Shown: positions 24,563 to 33,496, numbered from the stretch's first letter. The stretch: DNA of 64,000 nt from Persicimonas caeni (GCF_006517175.1 NZ_CP041186.1:868001-932000), one strand, 5' to 3'. Numbers and translations are program-made. The notes: generated by a model not told the origin, from the letters alone.

Positions 24563-26686
24563 TCACTGCAGCACAAACGGCGCGCGCATTTTCTGGCTCG
24601 AGCCGTCGAACGACGGAAAGCGCCAGCGGCCGCGGTGCGAGTTCATGCACTTTTCGAACTCGGTGTGGCGAATGCGGCTGGGCTCGAGGGTGAAAGCGCT
24701 GATGCGCCCGCTGGGCTCGACGGTGAGCGTCACGTAGATCTTACGGGCGTCGAGGGGCGTGCCGCGCCGTGAATGGCGCTGACGGCAAATCCCGACGCTC
24801 TTGCGCACGGTGCGGATGCCCTGGCTGATCTGCTTCCGGGTCAGCTTCATGCCGCCGCTGCCCGCCGACTTCTTCTGGCGAGCCTTGAGCGTGTCGGTCG
24901 GCCGGTAGATGGGATCGCTTCGCTCCGAAGAGAGCGCGCTGAGCGAGCTGAACGCGTCGCTCTTGCCGGCGAGCGGCGAGTCGAGCTTGGTCTTGGCAAC
25001 CTTTCCGTCGTCGAGGCCCTTGCGAAACGAGTCGTCCGAGGAGCCCTTCTTCTGCGCCGACTTGAACGCATCGTCAAGCGATGGGCCGTCGTCTTTGATC
25101 TTGGGGCCGCGCACGCGCTTCTTCGACGTGCCCGTCTTCTTGTTCGAAGCGACCTTGGTCGGCTCTTTTTTCTGGGGAGCCTCCTCGGCCCCCTCCTCTT
25201 TGCCGACGTTCTGGCTGTCGAGCATCATGATCTTGTTCTGCTCGTCATCCGAGTAGGTGCGGATGACCAGCTCGTCGTCGTCATCTTGGTTCGTCTTCTT
25301 TTTGACGACCTTCTTCTCGGGCTCGACCTGGCTGGCAAAATAGATGGCCGTGCCGGTCAGTCCGCCGACGATCAGGATCGCGGCGGCGACCAGGGCCACC
25401 TTTTTGCCTCGGCCCTCTTTTTGGATGTTGTCGAGCTGAATGAGCAAGCTGCCGGTGATGCCGGACGTCTCCGTCTTGCTCGGCTTGCTGACCTTGCCCG
25501 ACTCGGAGCTAAGCTCGGGAGCGTCGGGGAAAAACGGGATGTGGTCGGAGTCGTCGGGCGCTTCGGCGTCGTCGGCGTCAGCTGGCTGCGCATCGGCCGT
25601 GGCCGCACCGGCGGTACTCGGCCCGTCGAAATCAGCGAACAACCCGCTATTTTCGCCATCGTCCTCCGGCTCGTCGAAGCCCGGGGGCTCGTGCGAATCG
25701 CCCATCGGAAGCGTCGGCCCCAAAGCGTCCGCAGCATCGCTCTCGAAGGGGTCGTCGCCACGGTCAGGCTGTCCGGCCTGGGCCGTCTCGGCTGCATCGG
25801 TGGATTTGGTGGACGAGTCGAGATCCGCCGCTTGTGCCGATCCTCCGTCGGCGGCCAGCGAATCATCGAGCAGCGGCTCATCAGCGGCGATCTCTTCGGA
25901 CGGCTCGGCGGCCTCGTCTTTGGCGTCGCCCTGCGTTTTGAGTCGTGCCCGGAGCTTGGCGAGGCGGTCCTTCTGCGCCTCTTCCTTTTGCTGCTGCGCT
26001 TGCTGAGCCTCTTGTTCTTGCTGCTCCTCTTGCTGAGCCTCCTGCGCGGACGCTCCGCTCGGCTCGTCTTGCTGAGGTGCTTCCTCCTGCTGCAGCGCAT
26101 CCTCTTGCTTCGGCGCCTCCTCCTGCTGCGGCGCCTGCTGCTCCGGCTCTGGTTGGGCCCGCTCTGGCTGGACAGGCTCTGACTCCGCCTGCTTGGCAGC
26201 AGCCTTTTTCTTCTTCTCTTCTTCCAGCCGCTTTTTGAAGTCCTCAGGCTTGACCGCCTGGAGAGCTTGCGACACGCCCAGCGTCTTGCGGCGCGGCTTG
26301 ATTTGTTGGCCTTTACTCAGCGCCGCGCGAAAGGCGTCGACCTGCTTGACCGGCTTCCAATCGGAGAACGAGTCGGTCCATACATAACACTCGTCGCCGA
26401 GTTCGCCCGAGGCAAAACGCTGCTCGAGGACGCCGAAGGCGAACGGGCCAAAACTCTGGCCGTTGACCGAGTAGTGCCATTGAACCTGTCGCGGATCGAA
26501 GGCGGATTTTGCTGGAGAGGGCGGTGGCGCGCTCTGTGCGTCAGAGGCGCGCCGCGAGGGCACCGTCTGCTCACGCACGGTGATTACGTTGCCGCATTTC
26601 TTGCAACGCACCTTTAGGACTTTGCCGCGAACCTTCTCGTCGGCAATGCCATACTTGGTGTTGCAACTATCGCAGTAGAATTTCAT
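24563..26686 (-). CDS. GltJ-like (AgmX/PglI) protein: zinc ribbon, GYF, TM, TonB-like C-terminus
   Basis: 707 residues. The N-terminal zinc ribbon uses C5-x2-C8 and C28-x2-C31 (CDSCNTKY...VRCKKCG). A GYF_2 domain follows at about 66-120 (WHYSVNGQSFGPFAFGVLEQ). Then comes a long Gln/Glu/Ala-rich coiled and acidic region, one transmembrane helix (ALVAAAILIVGGLTGTAIYF), a charged linker, and a final 90-residue TonB-like domain (ICRQRHSRRGTPLDARKIYV). This order is that of Myxococcus GltJ/AgmX, an inner-membrane part of the gliding machinery whose cytoplasmic domains contact MglA. No other glt genes are adjacent, so motility function is an inference. Confidence 0.85.
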   Translation of the reverse strand: MKFYCDSCNTKYGIADEKVRGKVLKVRCKKCGNVITVREQTVPSRRASDAQSAPPPSPAKSAFDPRQVQWHYSVNGQSFGPFAFGVLEQRFASGELGDECYVWTDSFSDWKPVKQVDAFRAALSKGQQIKPRRKTLGVSQALQAVKPEDFKKRLEEEKKKKAAAKQAESEPVQPERAQPEPEQQAPQQEEAPKQEDALQQEEAPQQDEPSGASAQEAQQEEQQEQEAQQAQQQKEEAQKDRLAKLRARLKTQGDAKDEAAEPSEEIAADEPLLDDSLAADGGSAQAADLDSSTKSTDAAETAQAGQPDRGDDPFESDAADALGPTLPMGDSHEPPGFDEPEDDGENSGLFADFDGPSTAGAATADAQPADADDAEAPDDSDHIPFFPDAPELSSESGKVSKPSKTETSGITGSLLIQLDNIQKEGRGKKVALVAAAILIVGGLTGTAIYFASQVEPEKKVVKKKTNQDDDDELVIRTYSDDEQNKIMMLDSQNVGKEEGAEEAPQKKEPTKVASNKKTGTSKKRVRGPKIKDDGPSLDDAFKSAQKKGSSDDSFRKGLDDGKVAKTKLDSPLAGKSDAFSSLSALSSERSDPIYRPTDTLKARQKKSAGSGGMKLTRKQISQGIRTVRKSVGICRQRHSRRGTPLDARKIYVTLTVEPSGRISAFTLEPSRIRHTEFEKCMNSHRGRWRFPSFDGSSQKMRAPFVLQ

Positions 26687-26865
26687 ACGGTGTGGGAGCC
26701 TTCGACAGGCCGTGCGTCAAAACTTGCGCTAGACACTACTTTTTACGCCGCCGTTTGACAAGCGACGGTGCGCATTTCCTCGCAGGACGGGGGCCTCGTG
26801 TGATGCGCCCCTTCGACATCCGTCACTTGCATCGACTGGATTGACGTTCATCTTGTTGACACCAT

Positions 26866-26888
26866 GAAGGTGGAGAAGTTCCACCTTC
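26866..26888. promoter_or_regulatory. Hairpin/operator in divergent promoter region
   Basis: GAAGGTGGA (26866-26874) and TCCACCTTC (26880-26888) form a 9-bp perfect inverted repeat with a 5-base spacer, 32 bases before the lipoprotein start at 26920. Two TTGACG/TTGACA-like -35 candidates lie just upstream (26841, 26856), but no convincing -10. It may be an operator or 5' leader hairpin. Confidence 0.45.
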
Positions 26889-26919
26889 GAAGTTAACCGC
26901 GACCCGAACACACCGAAAG

Positions 26920-27474
26920 ATGATGTACCCATCCATACCGCGCCGAGTCTCGCTGCTCACCGTCTTCGTCGCCACCTTCCTGCTCGCCGCTTGCGGAGAC
27001 GGAGGGTTGGCCTCGTTCACCATCACCGAAAAGAGCCAGGAGGTGACCGTCGAGGGCAGCGCCCTAGGCGGCCTGCCCGTCGAAAACCCGTTTGGCGAAG
27101 CGCTCCAGCTCAACGTCGACCTCGAGCAGGAACTCGAAAGCCGCGACGCCACCGGCGCCAGCGGCGTCTTTCTGCAAGATCTCGACCTCGAGATCACCGA
27201 CGCCGCCATGCCCGAGGGCGACAGCGACGACTTCGACTTCCTCACCAGCCTCGAGATTTACGCCAACGCCGACGGCCTCGACAAAAAGCTCGTGGCGATC
27301 ATCGAGGATGTGCCCGACGGCAAACAGAAGATCTCGCTGGACACCAAGAGCAACGTCAACCTGAAGCCCTATGTCGAAAGGGGCATGAAGCTGCAAGCGA
27401 CCGCGCAGGGAAGCGCGCCCGATGACGATACGTCGCTGCAGGCGATCGCCGTGATCCGGATTGAAGTACTGTAA
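26920..27474 (+). CDS. Putative lipoprotein, function unknown
   Basis: 184 residues. Signal with a basic start, hydrophobic VSLLTVFVATFLL and lipobox LAAC (Cys about 25). The mature part is acidic and predicted beta-rich: repeated strand patterns (FTITEKSQEVTVEG, VFLQDLDLEITDA, FLTSLEIYA, LVAIIEDVPDGKQKISLD) of an Ig- or lipocalin-like sandwich. I recognise no family. It is a single gene transcribed divergently from the GltJ-like gene and converging on the transporter gene, with a hairpin between. Confidence 0.72.
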   Translation: MMYPSIPRRVSLLTVFVATFLLAACGDGGLASFTITEKSQEVTVEGSALGGLPVENPFGEALQLNVDLEQELESRDATGASGVFLQDLDLEITDAAMPEGDSDDFDFLTSLEIYANADGLDKKLVAIIEDVPDGKQKISLDTKSNVNLKPYVERGMKLQATAQGSAPDDDTSLQAIAVIRIEVL

Positions 27475-27488
27475 TTCGCCGAACGCCG

Positions 27489-27523
27489 GGCCTTGTAGGT
27501 ACGTAACCACGACCTGCAAGGCC
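27489..27523. terminator. Hairpin between convergent genes (GCCTTGCAGG family)
   Basis: GGCCTTGTAGGT (27489-27500) pairs with ACCTGCAAGGCC (27512-27523): 12 bp with one G-T pair and an 11-base loop. It lies between the convergent stops at 27474 and 27547 and can fold identically on either strand. The following TCGCTTTCT is a poor U-tract. The stem matches the outer stem of the larger intergenic elements near 44.8, 50.1 and 51.1 kb. Confidence 0.6.
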
Positions 27524-27546
27524 TCGCTTTCTAGAAAAAAGACAAG

Positions 27547-28917
27547 TTAGAAAAGGTACAACAGCAGCATCATCACCGGCCCGGTCACCAGCATCACGAA
27601 GCCGGTGTAGCCGATGATGTCCTTGGCTCTGAGCCCCATGATGCCCAACAGCGGCAAGGCCCAAAACGGCTGGAGCATATTGGTCCAGGCGTCGCCGTAA
27701 GCGAGCGCCATGATCGCTTGTTGCGGGGGCACGCCGAGGGTGTCGACCGCCTGCATGATTACGGGCCCCTGCACCGCCCACTGCCCGCCGCCCGAGGGCA
27801 CGAAGAAGTTGACGATGCCGGCCGACAAGAAGGTGAAGATGGGGAACGTGTCGGCGTTGGAGATATCGACGAAGAACTGGGCGATTTGCTCGATGAGCCC
27901 ACTCGCCTCGAGCAGCCCCAGAATGCCGAAATAGAACGGAAACTGCAGAATGATTCCCGCCGCGCCTTTGACGCCGTCGACGATCGCGTTGACGTAACTC
28001 GACGGCGAGGGGTGCAGCAAAATGCCCAGCGTCAAGAAGAGCAGGTTGATCGAGTCGAGGTTCCAGCCGCCGATGCCCTTCTCGGCGAAATAGTAGACCA
28101 GCACGCCCACGAGCAGCCCGCCAATGACCAGGTTGAGAAGGCGAGTGCGCTCGAGCACCTCGACCGCCGTTTTGGGCGGCGGCAGGTCGGTACTTTCGGC
28201 GTCGGCCTCCTCGAAGCTGTCGAGGGGGTACTGGACCATCTTGTCCGCGTCACGAGGCATCAGGCGCCAGAAGAGAAGCGGAATCAGCACCAGAAGCGTG
28301 CCGATGACGGTGATATTGAGCGTACCCAGCAGGGTCTCGCTGATCGGGATGACGCCGACGGCATCGGCCAAAAAGTGGCCCTCCTCGGCCACCTTGAGCG
28401 GCGCCGAGCCCGAAAAGCCGCCGTGCCACACCAGAAAGCCGGCATAGCCCGCAGCGCCTAGCAGCGGGTAGTGCACCGGCTGGCCGCGCTTGGCGAAGGC
28501 GCGGCCCATCTCGCGGGCCATGAAGGCACCGGCGATCGCGCCCAAGCCCCATTGAATCAGACTCGCCGCGCAGGCCACCAACGACACGACGACCACCGCG
28601 GCCCCAGGCGTCTTCGCCACCCCGGCGAACCTCTCGATGGCCGAGCGCACCGGCTTCGACAGCGCGAGCGCGTGGCCGGTGACCAGCACGATCACCATCT
28701 GCAGGGCGAACTTCATCAATCCGGTGCCGTAAAACGCGCCGAACCACCCATCGGCCAACGCCTCCAGACGCTCCGGAAAGCTCAGCTCGGCGACGGCTTC
28801 GCCGAACACGGCGGCCAGCACCAGGGTCAGCACGGTCAGGAGCACGGCGAGCACGAACGGCTCGGGCACGTAGCGCTCCGACAACTCGCTCAACTTGTCA
28901 CCGAACGCCTGTATCAC
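27547..28917 (-). CDS. Short-chain fatty acid transporter, AtoE family
   Basis: 456 residues from GTG 28917, chosen because it overlaps the xseB stop as GTGA (4 bases), a coupling arrangement. About twelve hydrophobic segments span the protein. Conserved motifs of the family (TIGR00366/PF02667) are visible: QWGLGAIAGAFMARE, YAGFLVWHGGFSGSAPLKVA, and near the C-terminus FFVPSGGGQWAVQGPVIM and YGDAWTNMLQPFWALPLLGI. AtoE-type permeases move acetoacetate and short-chain fatty acids across the inner membrane. No ato catabolic genes are adjacent; the link to the exonuclease genes looks positional only. Confidence 0.92.
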   Translation of the reverse strand: MIQAFGDKLSELSERYVPEPFVLAVLLTVLTLVLAAVFGEAVAELSFPERLEALADGWFGAFYGTGLMKFALQMVIVLVTGHALALSKPVRSAIERFAGVAKTPGAAVVVVSLVACAASLIQWGLGAIAGAFMAREMGRAFAKRGQPVHYPLLGAAGYAGFLVWHGGFSGSAPLKVAEEGHFLADAVGVIPISETLLGTLNITVIGTLLVLIPLLFWRLMPRDADKMVQYPLDSFEEADAESTDLPPPKTAVEVLERTRLLNLVIGGLLVGVLVYYFAEKGIGGWNLDSINLLFLTLGILLHPSPSSYVNAIVDGVKGAAGIILQFPFYFGILGLLEASGLIEQIAQFFVDISNADTFPIFTFLSAGIVNFFVPSGGGQWAVQGPVIMQAVDTLGVPPQQAIMALAYGDAWTNMLQPFWALPLLGIMGLRAKDIIGYTGFVMLVTGPVMMLLLYLF

Positions 28918-29162
28918 CCGTCGTCTCCTTGCGTGCTCTCGAGGCCGTCGATGATCGCTTTGACCTGCATCTCGGTGTTCTCGATCTTGTCGCGGCACAC
29001 CGTGATCAGCTTCGAGGCGCGCTCGACCTTGAGGGCCAGCTCGTCGAGGTCGACTCCGTCGTTGTCGATCTCGTCGAGCAACGACTCGAGCTCCTCCATC
29101 GCCTGGGTGTAGCGAATCTCGTCGGCGTTGGGCTCGCTGGTATTCTTGTCGGCAGTTGTCAT
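28914..29162 (-). CDS. xseB: Exodeoxyribonuclease VII small subunit
   Basis: 82 residues, the normal size. The coiled-coil core is YTQAMEELESLLDEIDND and LDELALKVERASKLITVCRDKI, the XseB hallmark. Several XseB copies wrap the long coiled coil of one XseA to make exonuclease VII, which degrades single-stranded DNA from both ends. It lies 36 bases downstream of xseA and overlaps the transporter gene by 4 bases. Confidence 0.95.
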   Translation of the reverse strand: MTTADKNTSEPNADEIRYTQAMEELESLLDEIDNDGVDLDELALKVERASKLITVCRDKIENTEMQVKAIIDGLESTQGDDG

Positions 29163-29198
29163 GAGCTTCCTCGTGTGGTGCTACAGTCAGTCAGACAG

Positions 29199-30947
29199 TC
29201 ACTGGGATTCGTCAGTATCTTGGTTGTCTTCGGCACGACGCACGGTCACCTGGCCCTCGGCCAGACGCACGTCGAGATCGGTGTCGAAGGGGACGTCTTC
29301 GGGGCGAAGAGCCACACCGTCGGGAGTCTGCAGGATCGCAAAGCCGCGCTCGAGGACGCGCTGCGGGTCGAGCAGGCGCAGCCGGCGGGCATGCTCCTCG
29401 ATACGCCGTTCCTGGTCGGTGAGCGCCTTGCCCGCCGCGCGCTTGAACCGGCGCATCATCCCGTCGAGCTCACGGCTCTCTCGCTGAAAGCGGCGCTCGA
29501 GACGCTCGCGCGACAAGCGCCTTTGGCCGAAGTCGAGCTTCTGGCGCTCGGTCCCCAACCGCGCCAGCGCCGCCGACGGGATCGCACGCTCGAGTCGGTC
29601 GAGCTGGCGCGTCGCCTCGGCGAGGCAATCTTTGACCGCGTAGGTCACGCCCGAGCGCACCCGGTCGAGTCGCTTGGTCTCGATCTTGAGGCATCGCTCC
29701 ACGGCGCGCTCGAGGCGCACCGACGCCTGGCGAAGCCGGAGCATCTCGTCTCCAGCGGAGTCGACCGCCCGCTCGGCGATGCGCGCGAACAGTTCCTCGA
29801 CCCGCTCCATGTAGTCTTGGACACGCGACACACACGCGTTGGCAGCTGCGGTCGGCGTCTTCTGCGAATCGGAGACGAAATCGAGCAAGCACTGGTCGCG
29901 TTGGTGGCCTACGCCGGTGACAATCTTGAGCGGGTGCTCGCACACCGCCTTTCCGATCGCGTCGGTGTCGAAATAGGCGAGATCGGAGCGCGACCCTCCG
30001 CCGCGCACAATCACCACCACATCGAAGTCATCGGCGCGCCCGGCGAAATAATCGAGCGCGCGCAGCACCGAGGGCTCGGTGCGGCTTCCCTGCACATTGG
30101 CGTCGTGCACGGTCACTGCGAAGCCCAGGCCCGAGCGCTCGAGTTCGTGAACAAAATCGTTGTAGGCATCGCTCTCGTAGCTGGTGATCAGTCCGACCCG
30201 CAACGGGCACTTGGGCCAGGGAAGCTTCTGGTTTTTGTCGCGGATGCCCCGCTTTTCGAGCGCCTTGAGGATGCGCTCGCGGTTTTGATGAATCTCACCG
30301 GTGGTATAGGCGGGGTCGATGCCTCGCACGACGAATTGGTACGAACCATGAGGCGCGTACAGATCGACGCGCCCCGACAAGCGCACGGCGAGCCCATCGC
30401 GAAGGCGGATGCTCTCGGGTGCGTTCTGGAGCGCATCGATAATCTTTTGTCGGTCGTCGCCAAACGCCACCGCCCGAATCCGCGCGACCGGATCTTCGTC
30501 GGGGGAGAGCCGCTCGACGAGCTCGAAATAGGCGTGGCCGCCGGGGCGGTTGCGGTCGTAGCTCTGCACCTCGCCGACCAACCACACGTCGTCGGAGAAC
30601 TTGTCGCGAATCGCGCGCCGAGCCTCCTCGTTGAGCTGCGAGATCGAGTAGGTCCCCTCGGGCACCCGAAGCGGACCGCCCTGCCCCGGCCCGTCGGAGA
30701 CGAGTTCGTCGATCGGCTGCAGGTTCTTCTCGCAGTAGCTACGAAGCGCCTGCGAAATCTTGAACTTGTGGTTGGCCAGCTTGCCGATGACATGGTCGGC
30801 ATGCTTCAGCGGCACGTACCAATTCTTGGTGCCCCCGTCGAACCAACGACCGGGCAGCGAGCGCACCACGGGCAGAAGGCTCGCATCGTAGGGGAAAATG
30901 ATGCAGATGCGCTGCGCTTCGGGTTCGATGTCGAGAAGTCGTGACAC
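29199..30947 (-). CDS. xseA: Exodeoxyribonuclease VII large subunit with extra N-terminal HARP-like domain
   Basis: 582 residues, about 120 longer than E. coli XseA. The standard parts are present: N-terminal OB fold (YSISQLNEEARRAIRDKF...WLVGEV), catalytic region (CPLRVGLITSYESDAYNDF, VVIVRGGGSRSDLAYFD, VTGVGHQRDQCLLDFVSD), and the long C-terminal coiled coil. The extra first 75 residues contain FPYDASLLPVVRSLPGR, W35 and W43 in a TK-W-VPL context, the pattern of the HARP-like motif of annealing helicases. GTG 30947 is the likely start, 26 bases after crcB. This makes a single-strand nuclease with a possible fork- or junction-recognition module. Confidence 0.9.
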   Translation of the reverse strand: MSRLLDIEPEAQRICIIFPYDASLLPVVRSLPGRWFDGGTKNWYVPLKHADHVIGKLANHKFKISQALRSYCEKNLQPIDELVSDGPGQGGPLRVPEGTYSISQLNEEARRAIRDKFSDDVWLVGEVQSYDRNRPGGHAYFELVERLSPDEDPVARIRAVAFGDDRQKIIDALQNAPESIRLRDGLAVRLSGRVDLYAPHGSYQFVVRGIDPAYTTGEIHQNRERILKALEKRGIRDKNQKLPWPKCPLRVGLITSYESDAYNDFVHELERSGLGFAVTVHDANVQGSRTEPSVLRALDYFAGRADDFDVVVIVRGGGSRSDLAYFDTDAIGKAVCEHPLKIVTGVGHQRDQCLLDFVSDSQKTPTAAANACVSRVQDYMERVEELFARIAERAVDSAGDEMLRLRQASVRLERAVERCLKIETKRLDRVRSGVTYAVKDCLAEATRQLDRLERAIPSAALARLGTERQKLDFGQRRLSRERLERRFQRESRELDGMMRRFKRAAGKALTDQERRIEEHARRLRLLDPQRVLERGFAILQTPDGVALRPEDVPFDTDLDVRLAEGQVTVRRAEDNQDTDESQ

Positions 30948-30973
30948 GGGTGCGGGGTCTTGGAGGTTCGGAT

Positions 30974-31366
30974 TTAGGCTGCAGCTCTCGCGATGATGTA
31001 CCAGCCGAGGATAAATGCAATCAGCCCGCCGACGACGCTGCCCCCCAGGTAGATGCCGGCGAGGACGCGTTCGCCGGAGCGCCACATCGTCATGGCGTCC
31101 GCCTCGAAGGTCGAAAAGGTCGTAAACGCGCCCAGAAAGCCCGAAAAGGTCAGCGTGCGCAACTCGGGGCTTGCCCAATCGGCCGTCTCCACGCCTGCGC
31201 GGGCCATGCCGATGAGCAAACAGCCCAACAGGTTGACCGTGAGCGTGCCCCAGGCGAAGCCCTCCTCGCCCGTGTGCCCGTAGATCCACTCGGACAGGCC
31301 GGTGCGCGACAACGCCCCGAGCGCGCCGCCCAGTGCGACTAGCCCGATTTTGACCCACAGGTTCAT
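30974..31366 (-). CDS. crcB: Fluoride channel CrcB/FluC
   Basis: 130 residues from ATG 31366, which has a strong ribosome site (GGAGGAGGG). Four hydrophobic helices are present: VALGGALGALSRTGLSEWI, the Fluc motif GTLTVNLLGCLLIGM, the second motif GFLGAFTTFSTFEADAM with the paired Phe-lined pore, and GGSVVGGLIAFILGWYI. Fluc channels work as antiparallel dimers exporting F-. I see no fluoride riboswitch in the upstream lipoprotein gene. It overlaps the lipoprotein stop by 4 bases and leads into xseA. Confidence 0.95.
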   Translation of the reverse strand: MNLWVKIGLVALGGALGALSRTGLSEWIYGHTGEEGFAWGTLTVNLLGCLLIGMARAGVETADWASPELRTLTFSGFLGAFTTFSTFEADAMTMWRSGERVLAGIYLGGSVVGGLIAFILGWYIIARAAA

Positions 31367-31704
31367 CCCTCCTCCGGAATGCAGGCGTTTTGCTCTTCGC
31401 CGAAGCATTTGCCCTCACCGCCGACCGCCCCCCCGATGCACGGAGCGCACGTCTCGGCGGTCGAACACTCGGCGTCGGTCTGACACGTATCGCGGCAGGT
31501 GTACTCGTAGCATACCTGCTCGTCGGGACAACTCACCGTGGCGTTGCACTCGGCAGTCTCCACACAGCCCGACAAAAGTGCGCACAAAAGTGCCAGCACA
31601 CACCACAACAACGCGCTCGTCGATGCCTTCGCCTCGACATCACCTATGGCGCTGTCTACATTGCACGCGATTAGATCATATTTGATGACTGGTGTCTGGA
31701 CCAT
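31363..31704 (-). CDS. Cys-rich putative lipoprotein
   Basis: The coding frame is supported by a 4-base ATGA overlap with crcB. A hydrophobic stretch (LLWCVLALLCALL) ends in lipobox LSGC. The mature part (about 65 residues) has twelve or so Cys in pairs (CNATVSC, CYEYTCRDTC, CAPC), a pattern seen in many myxobacterial secreted proteins with DxxC spacing. The start is doubtful: ATG 31704 gives a 47-residue leader and overlaps the divergent sppA start; TTG 31611 gives an 82-residue protein with a compact signal. Function unknown; first gene of the crcB-xseA-xseB-AtoE run. Confidence 0.6.
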   Translation of the reverse strand: MVQTPVIKYDLIACNVDSAIGDVEAKASTSALLWCVLALLCALLSGCVETAECNATVSCPDEQVCYEYTCRDTCQTDAECSTAETCAPCIGGAVGGEGKCFGEEQNACIPEEG

Positions 31705-33496
31705 GCTACGCGCGCCCATCGTTCTGCTGCTGAATCTGCTCAGGTTACTCGGCTACCTCTGGTCGAGCTTCTGGTTCAAGTTAGGGTACTTCTTTCGGCG
31801 TAAAAAGAAACTCTATCTCGAGCTGAAGCTGGAGAGCAGCTATGCCTTCGGACCGAAGACCGGCTTGGCGGCCCTGTTCCAGCACAAGCCTTCACTGCTC
31901 GAACTTCGCAAATCCATCGAACGCATTCGCGAGGACGACACGGTCGCCGGTGTGGTCATCGTGCCCGAGTCGACGGCGATGGGCCACGGTCAGCTCGCCG
32001 AGCTCAACCGCCTGCTCGACTCGCTTCGTGAGGCCGGAAAGCACGTGGTCGGTCACGCGCAGATGCCGCTGACCCGCGACTACCTGCTGCTGACCGCCGC
32101 CGACGATATCTTGCTCAGCCCCGCCGGGCGCATCTACTCGTTCGGGCCACGCTTCGACCAGAATTTTGCGCGCGAGGCGCTCGACAAGATCGGCGTCATC
32201 CCCCAGTTCATCCATATCGGTGAGTTCAAGACCGCCTCGCATCGATTTATCCACGAGGAGATGACCCAGGCGCAGCGCCTGATGATGCAGTCGCTCTACG
32301 ACAGCTTCAAGCGAGTGCTCCGCGATCGCATCGGTGAGCGACGTGGGCTGTCGCACGAAGAGGTCGAGACCTTCTTCGAGCAGGCGCCGCTGGATACGCG
32401 CCACGCCTGGCGCGCCGGCTTCGTCGACGGCGAGGTTTTTCGAGAAGTCATCGGCGACTGGCTCGACGACCCGCAACACTCTGCCCCCATCGGCTATATC
32501 GAGCGCGCCCACAAGCGTGACGGGCGCGAAGGCGAGGAGGAGATGAAGCGGCACGCCAAGGAGCGAACCAGCATCATGGTGCGCGCCAAAGACCACCTCG
32601 ACGCGCTGCCCAAGCCATACAAATGGCAGCCCCTGCTTCGCCCCAAGCGCCGCTTCGCGGTGCTCGACCTCTCCGGCATGATCGTCATGCCCAACATGAC
32701 CGTGCCGGGCCAAGGTTCGGTGGTCATCGACCCACATGAGGTCGTCCCGGCCCTTCGGCGCATTCGCGAGAACCGTCGCTATGCCGGCGCCATTTTGCAT
32801 ATCAATTCGCCGGGAGGGAGCGCGCTGGCGAGCGACATCATTTGGCACGCCATCGAGCAGCTTCGGCGCACCAAACCCGTGATCGCCCAGTGTTCCGACG
32901 TGGTCGGCAGTGGTGGCTACTATTTGGCGGTAGGCGCCGATCAGATCATCTGCGAGCGTCAGACGATGACCGGCTCGATCGGCGTGGTCACCGGCAAAAT
33001 GTCTGCCCCGGGAACCCCGCAAAAGCTGGGACTCAACGTCGAGTCTATCTACGAGCACGACGCCGATCGTTTCACCAGCCTGACCACCCCGTTGAGCGAC
33101 CAGATGATGGAGCGCATGGACGACGACGCACGCAACTTCTACAGGCGTTTTCTCCAGCGCGTCGGCCAGGCCAGAAAACTACCCCGGCGACGCCTGCATC
33201 GCTACGCACGCGGACGCGTCTACCTCGGGGAGGCGGCGCTCGAGCGTGGTCTGATCGATGAGATTGGAGGGCTCGACACGGCCATCGAGCGATTGGGCGA
33301 GTTGTGCGACCTCGATCCCGACGACACCGAGGTCACGTTCATCGGGCACCGAAAAGAGAGCCTGCGCGGCGCGCTGACCGGCCAGCTGCAAGCCCAAATG
33401 CCGAGCTGGATGGCCGACGTCTTCGAGCCGGCCATGATCGCCGCGCTCCTCAAGCGCGACCCGGTGCTCGCTCTGATGCCGTGGAAGGTGGAGTAG
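31685..33496 (+). CDS. sppA: Signal peptide peptidase SppA, long (67K) type
   Basis: About 603 residues. A membrane anchor at 10-30 (PIVLLLNLLRLLGYLWSSF) is followed by tandem S49 domains. The first carries the general base Lys 182 (GEFKTAS); the second carries the nucleophile Ser 379 (INSPGGSAL). Together they form the Ser-Lys dyad, as in E. coli SppA, and GSIGVVTGKM follows. It degrades leftover signal peptides in the inner membrane, acting from the periplasmic side. Start: ATG 31685 or 31703. It is divergent from the Cys-rich lipoprotein and convergent with the glutaredoxin gene. Confidence 0.93.
   Translation: MTGVWTMLRAPIVLLLNLLRLLGYLWSSFWFKLGYFFRRKKKLYLELKLESSYAFGPKTGLAALFQHKPSLLELRKSIERIREDDTVAGVVIVPESTAMGHGQLAELNRLLDSLREAGKHVVGHAQMPLTRDYLLLTAADDILLSPAGRIYSFGPRFDQNFAREALDKIGVIPQFIHIGEFKTASHRFIHEEMTQAQRLMMQSLYDSFKRVLRDRIGERRGLSHEEVETFFEQAPLDTRHAWRAGFVDGEVFREVIGDWLDDPQHSAPIGYIERAHKRDGREGEEEMKRHAKERTSIMVRAKDHLDALPKPYKWQPLLRPKRRFAVLDLSGMIVMPNMTVPGQGSVVIDPHEVVPALRRIRENRRYAGAILHINSPGGSALASDIIWHAIEQLRRTKPVIAQCSDVVGSGGYYLAVGADQIICERQTMTGSIGVVTGKMSAPGTPQKLGLNVESIYEHDADRFTSLTTPLSDQMMERMDDDARNFYRRFLQRVGQARKLPRRRLHRYARGRVYLGEAALERGLIDEIGGLDTAIERLGELCDLDPDDTEVTFIGHRKESLRGALTGQLQAQMPSWMADVFEPAMIAALLKRDPVLALMPWKVE

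Noticed and set aside
24773-26182. 469-codon plus-strand frame opposite the GltJ-like gene
   Set aside because: A Leu/Arg-rich shadow of the Gln/Glu-rich coding strand.
28929-30944. 671-codon plus-strand frame opposite xseA and xseB
   Set aside because: The minus-strand genes have full family motifs; the plus-strand product has no recognisable domain and mirrors their codon pattern.
31367-31710. Fluoride riboswitch before crcB
   Set aside because: The upstream DNA codes for a Cys-rich lipoprotein and I cannot find the crcB-motif core in it.
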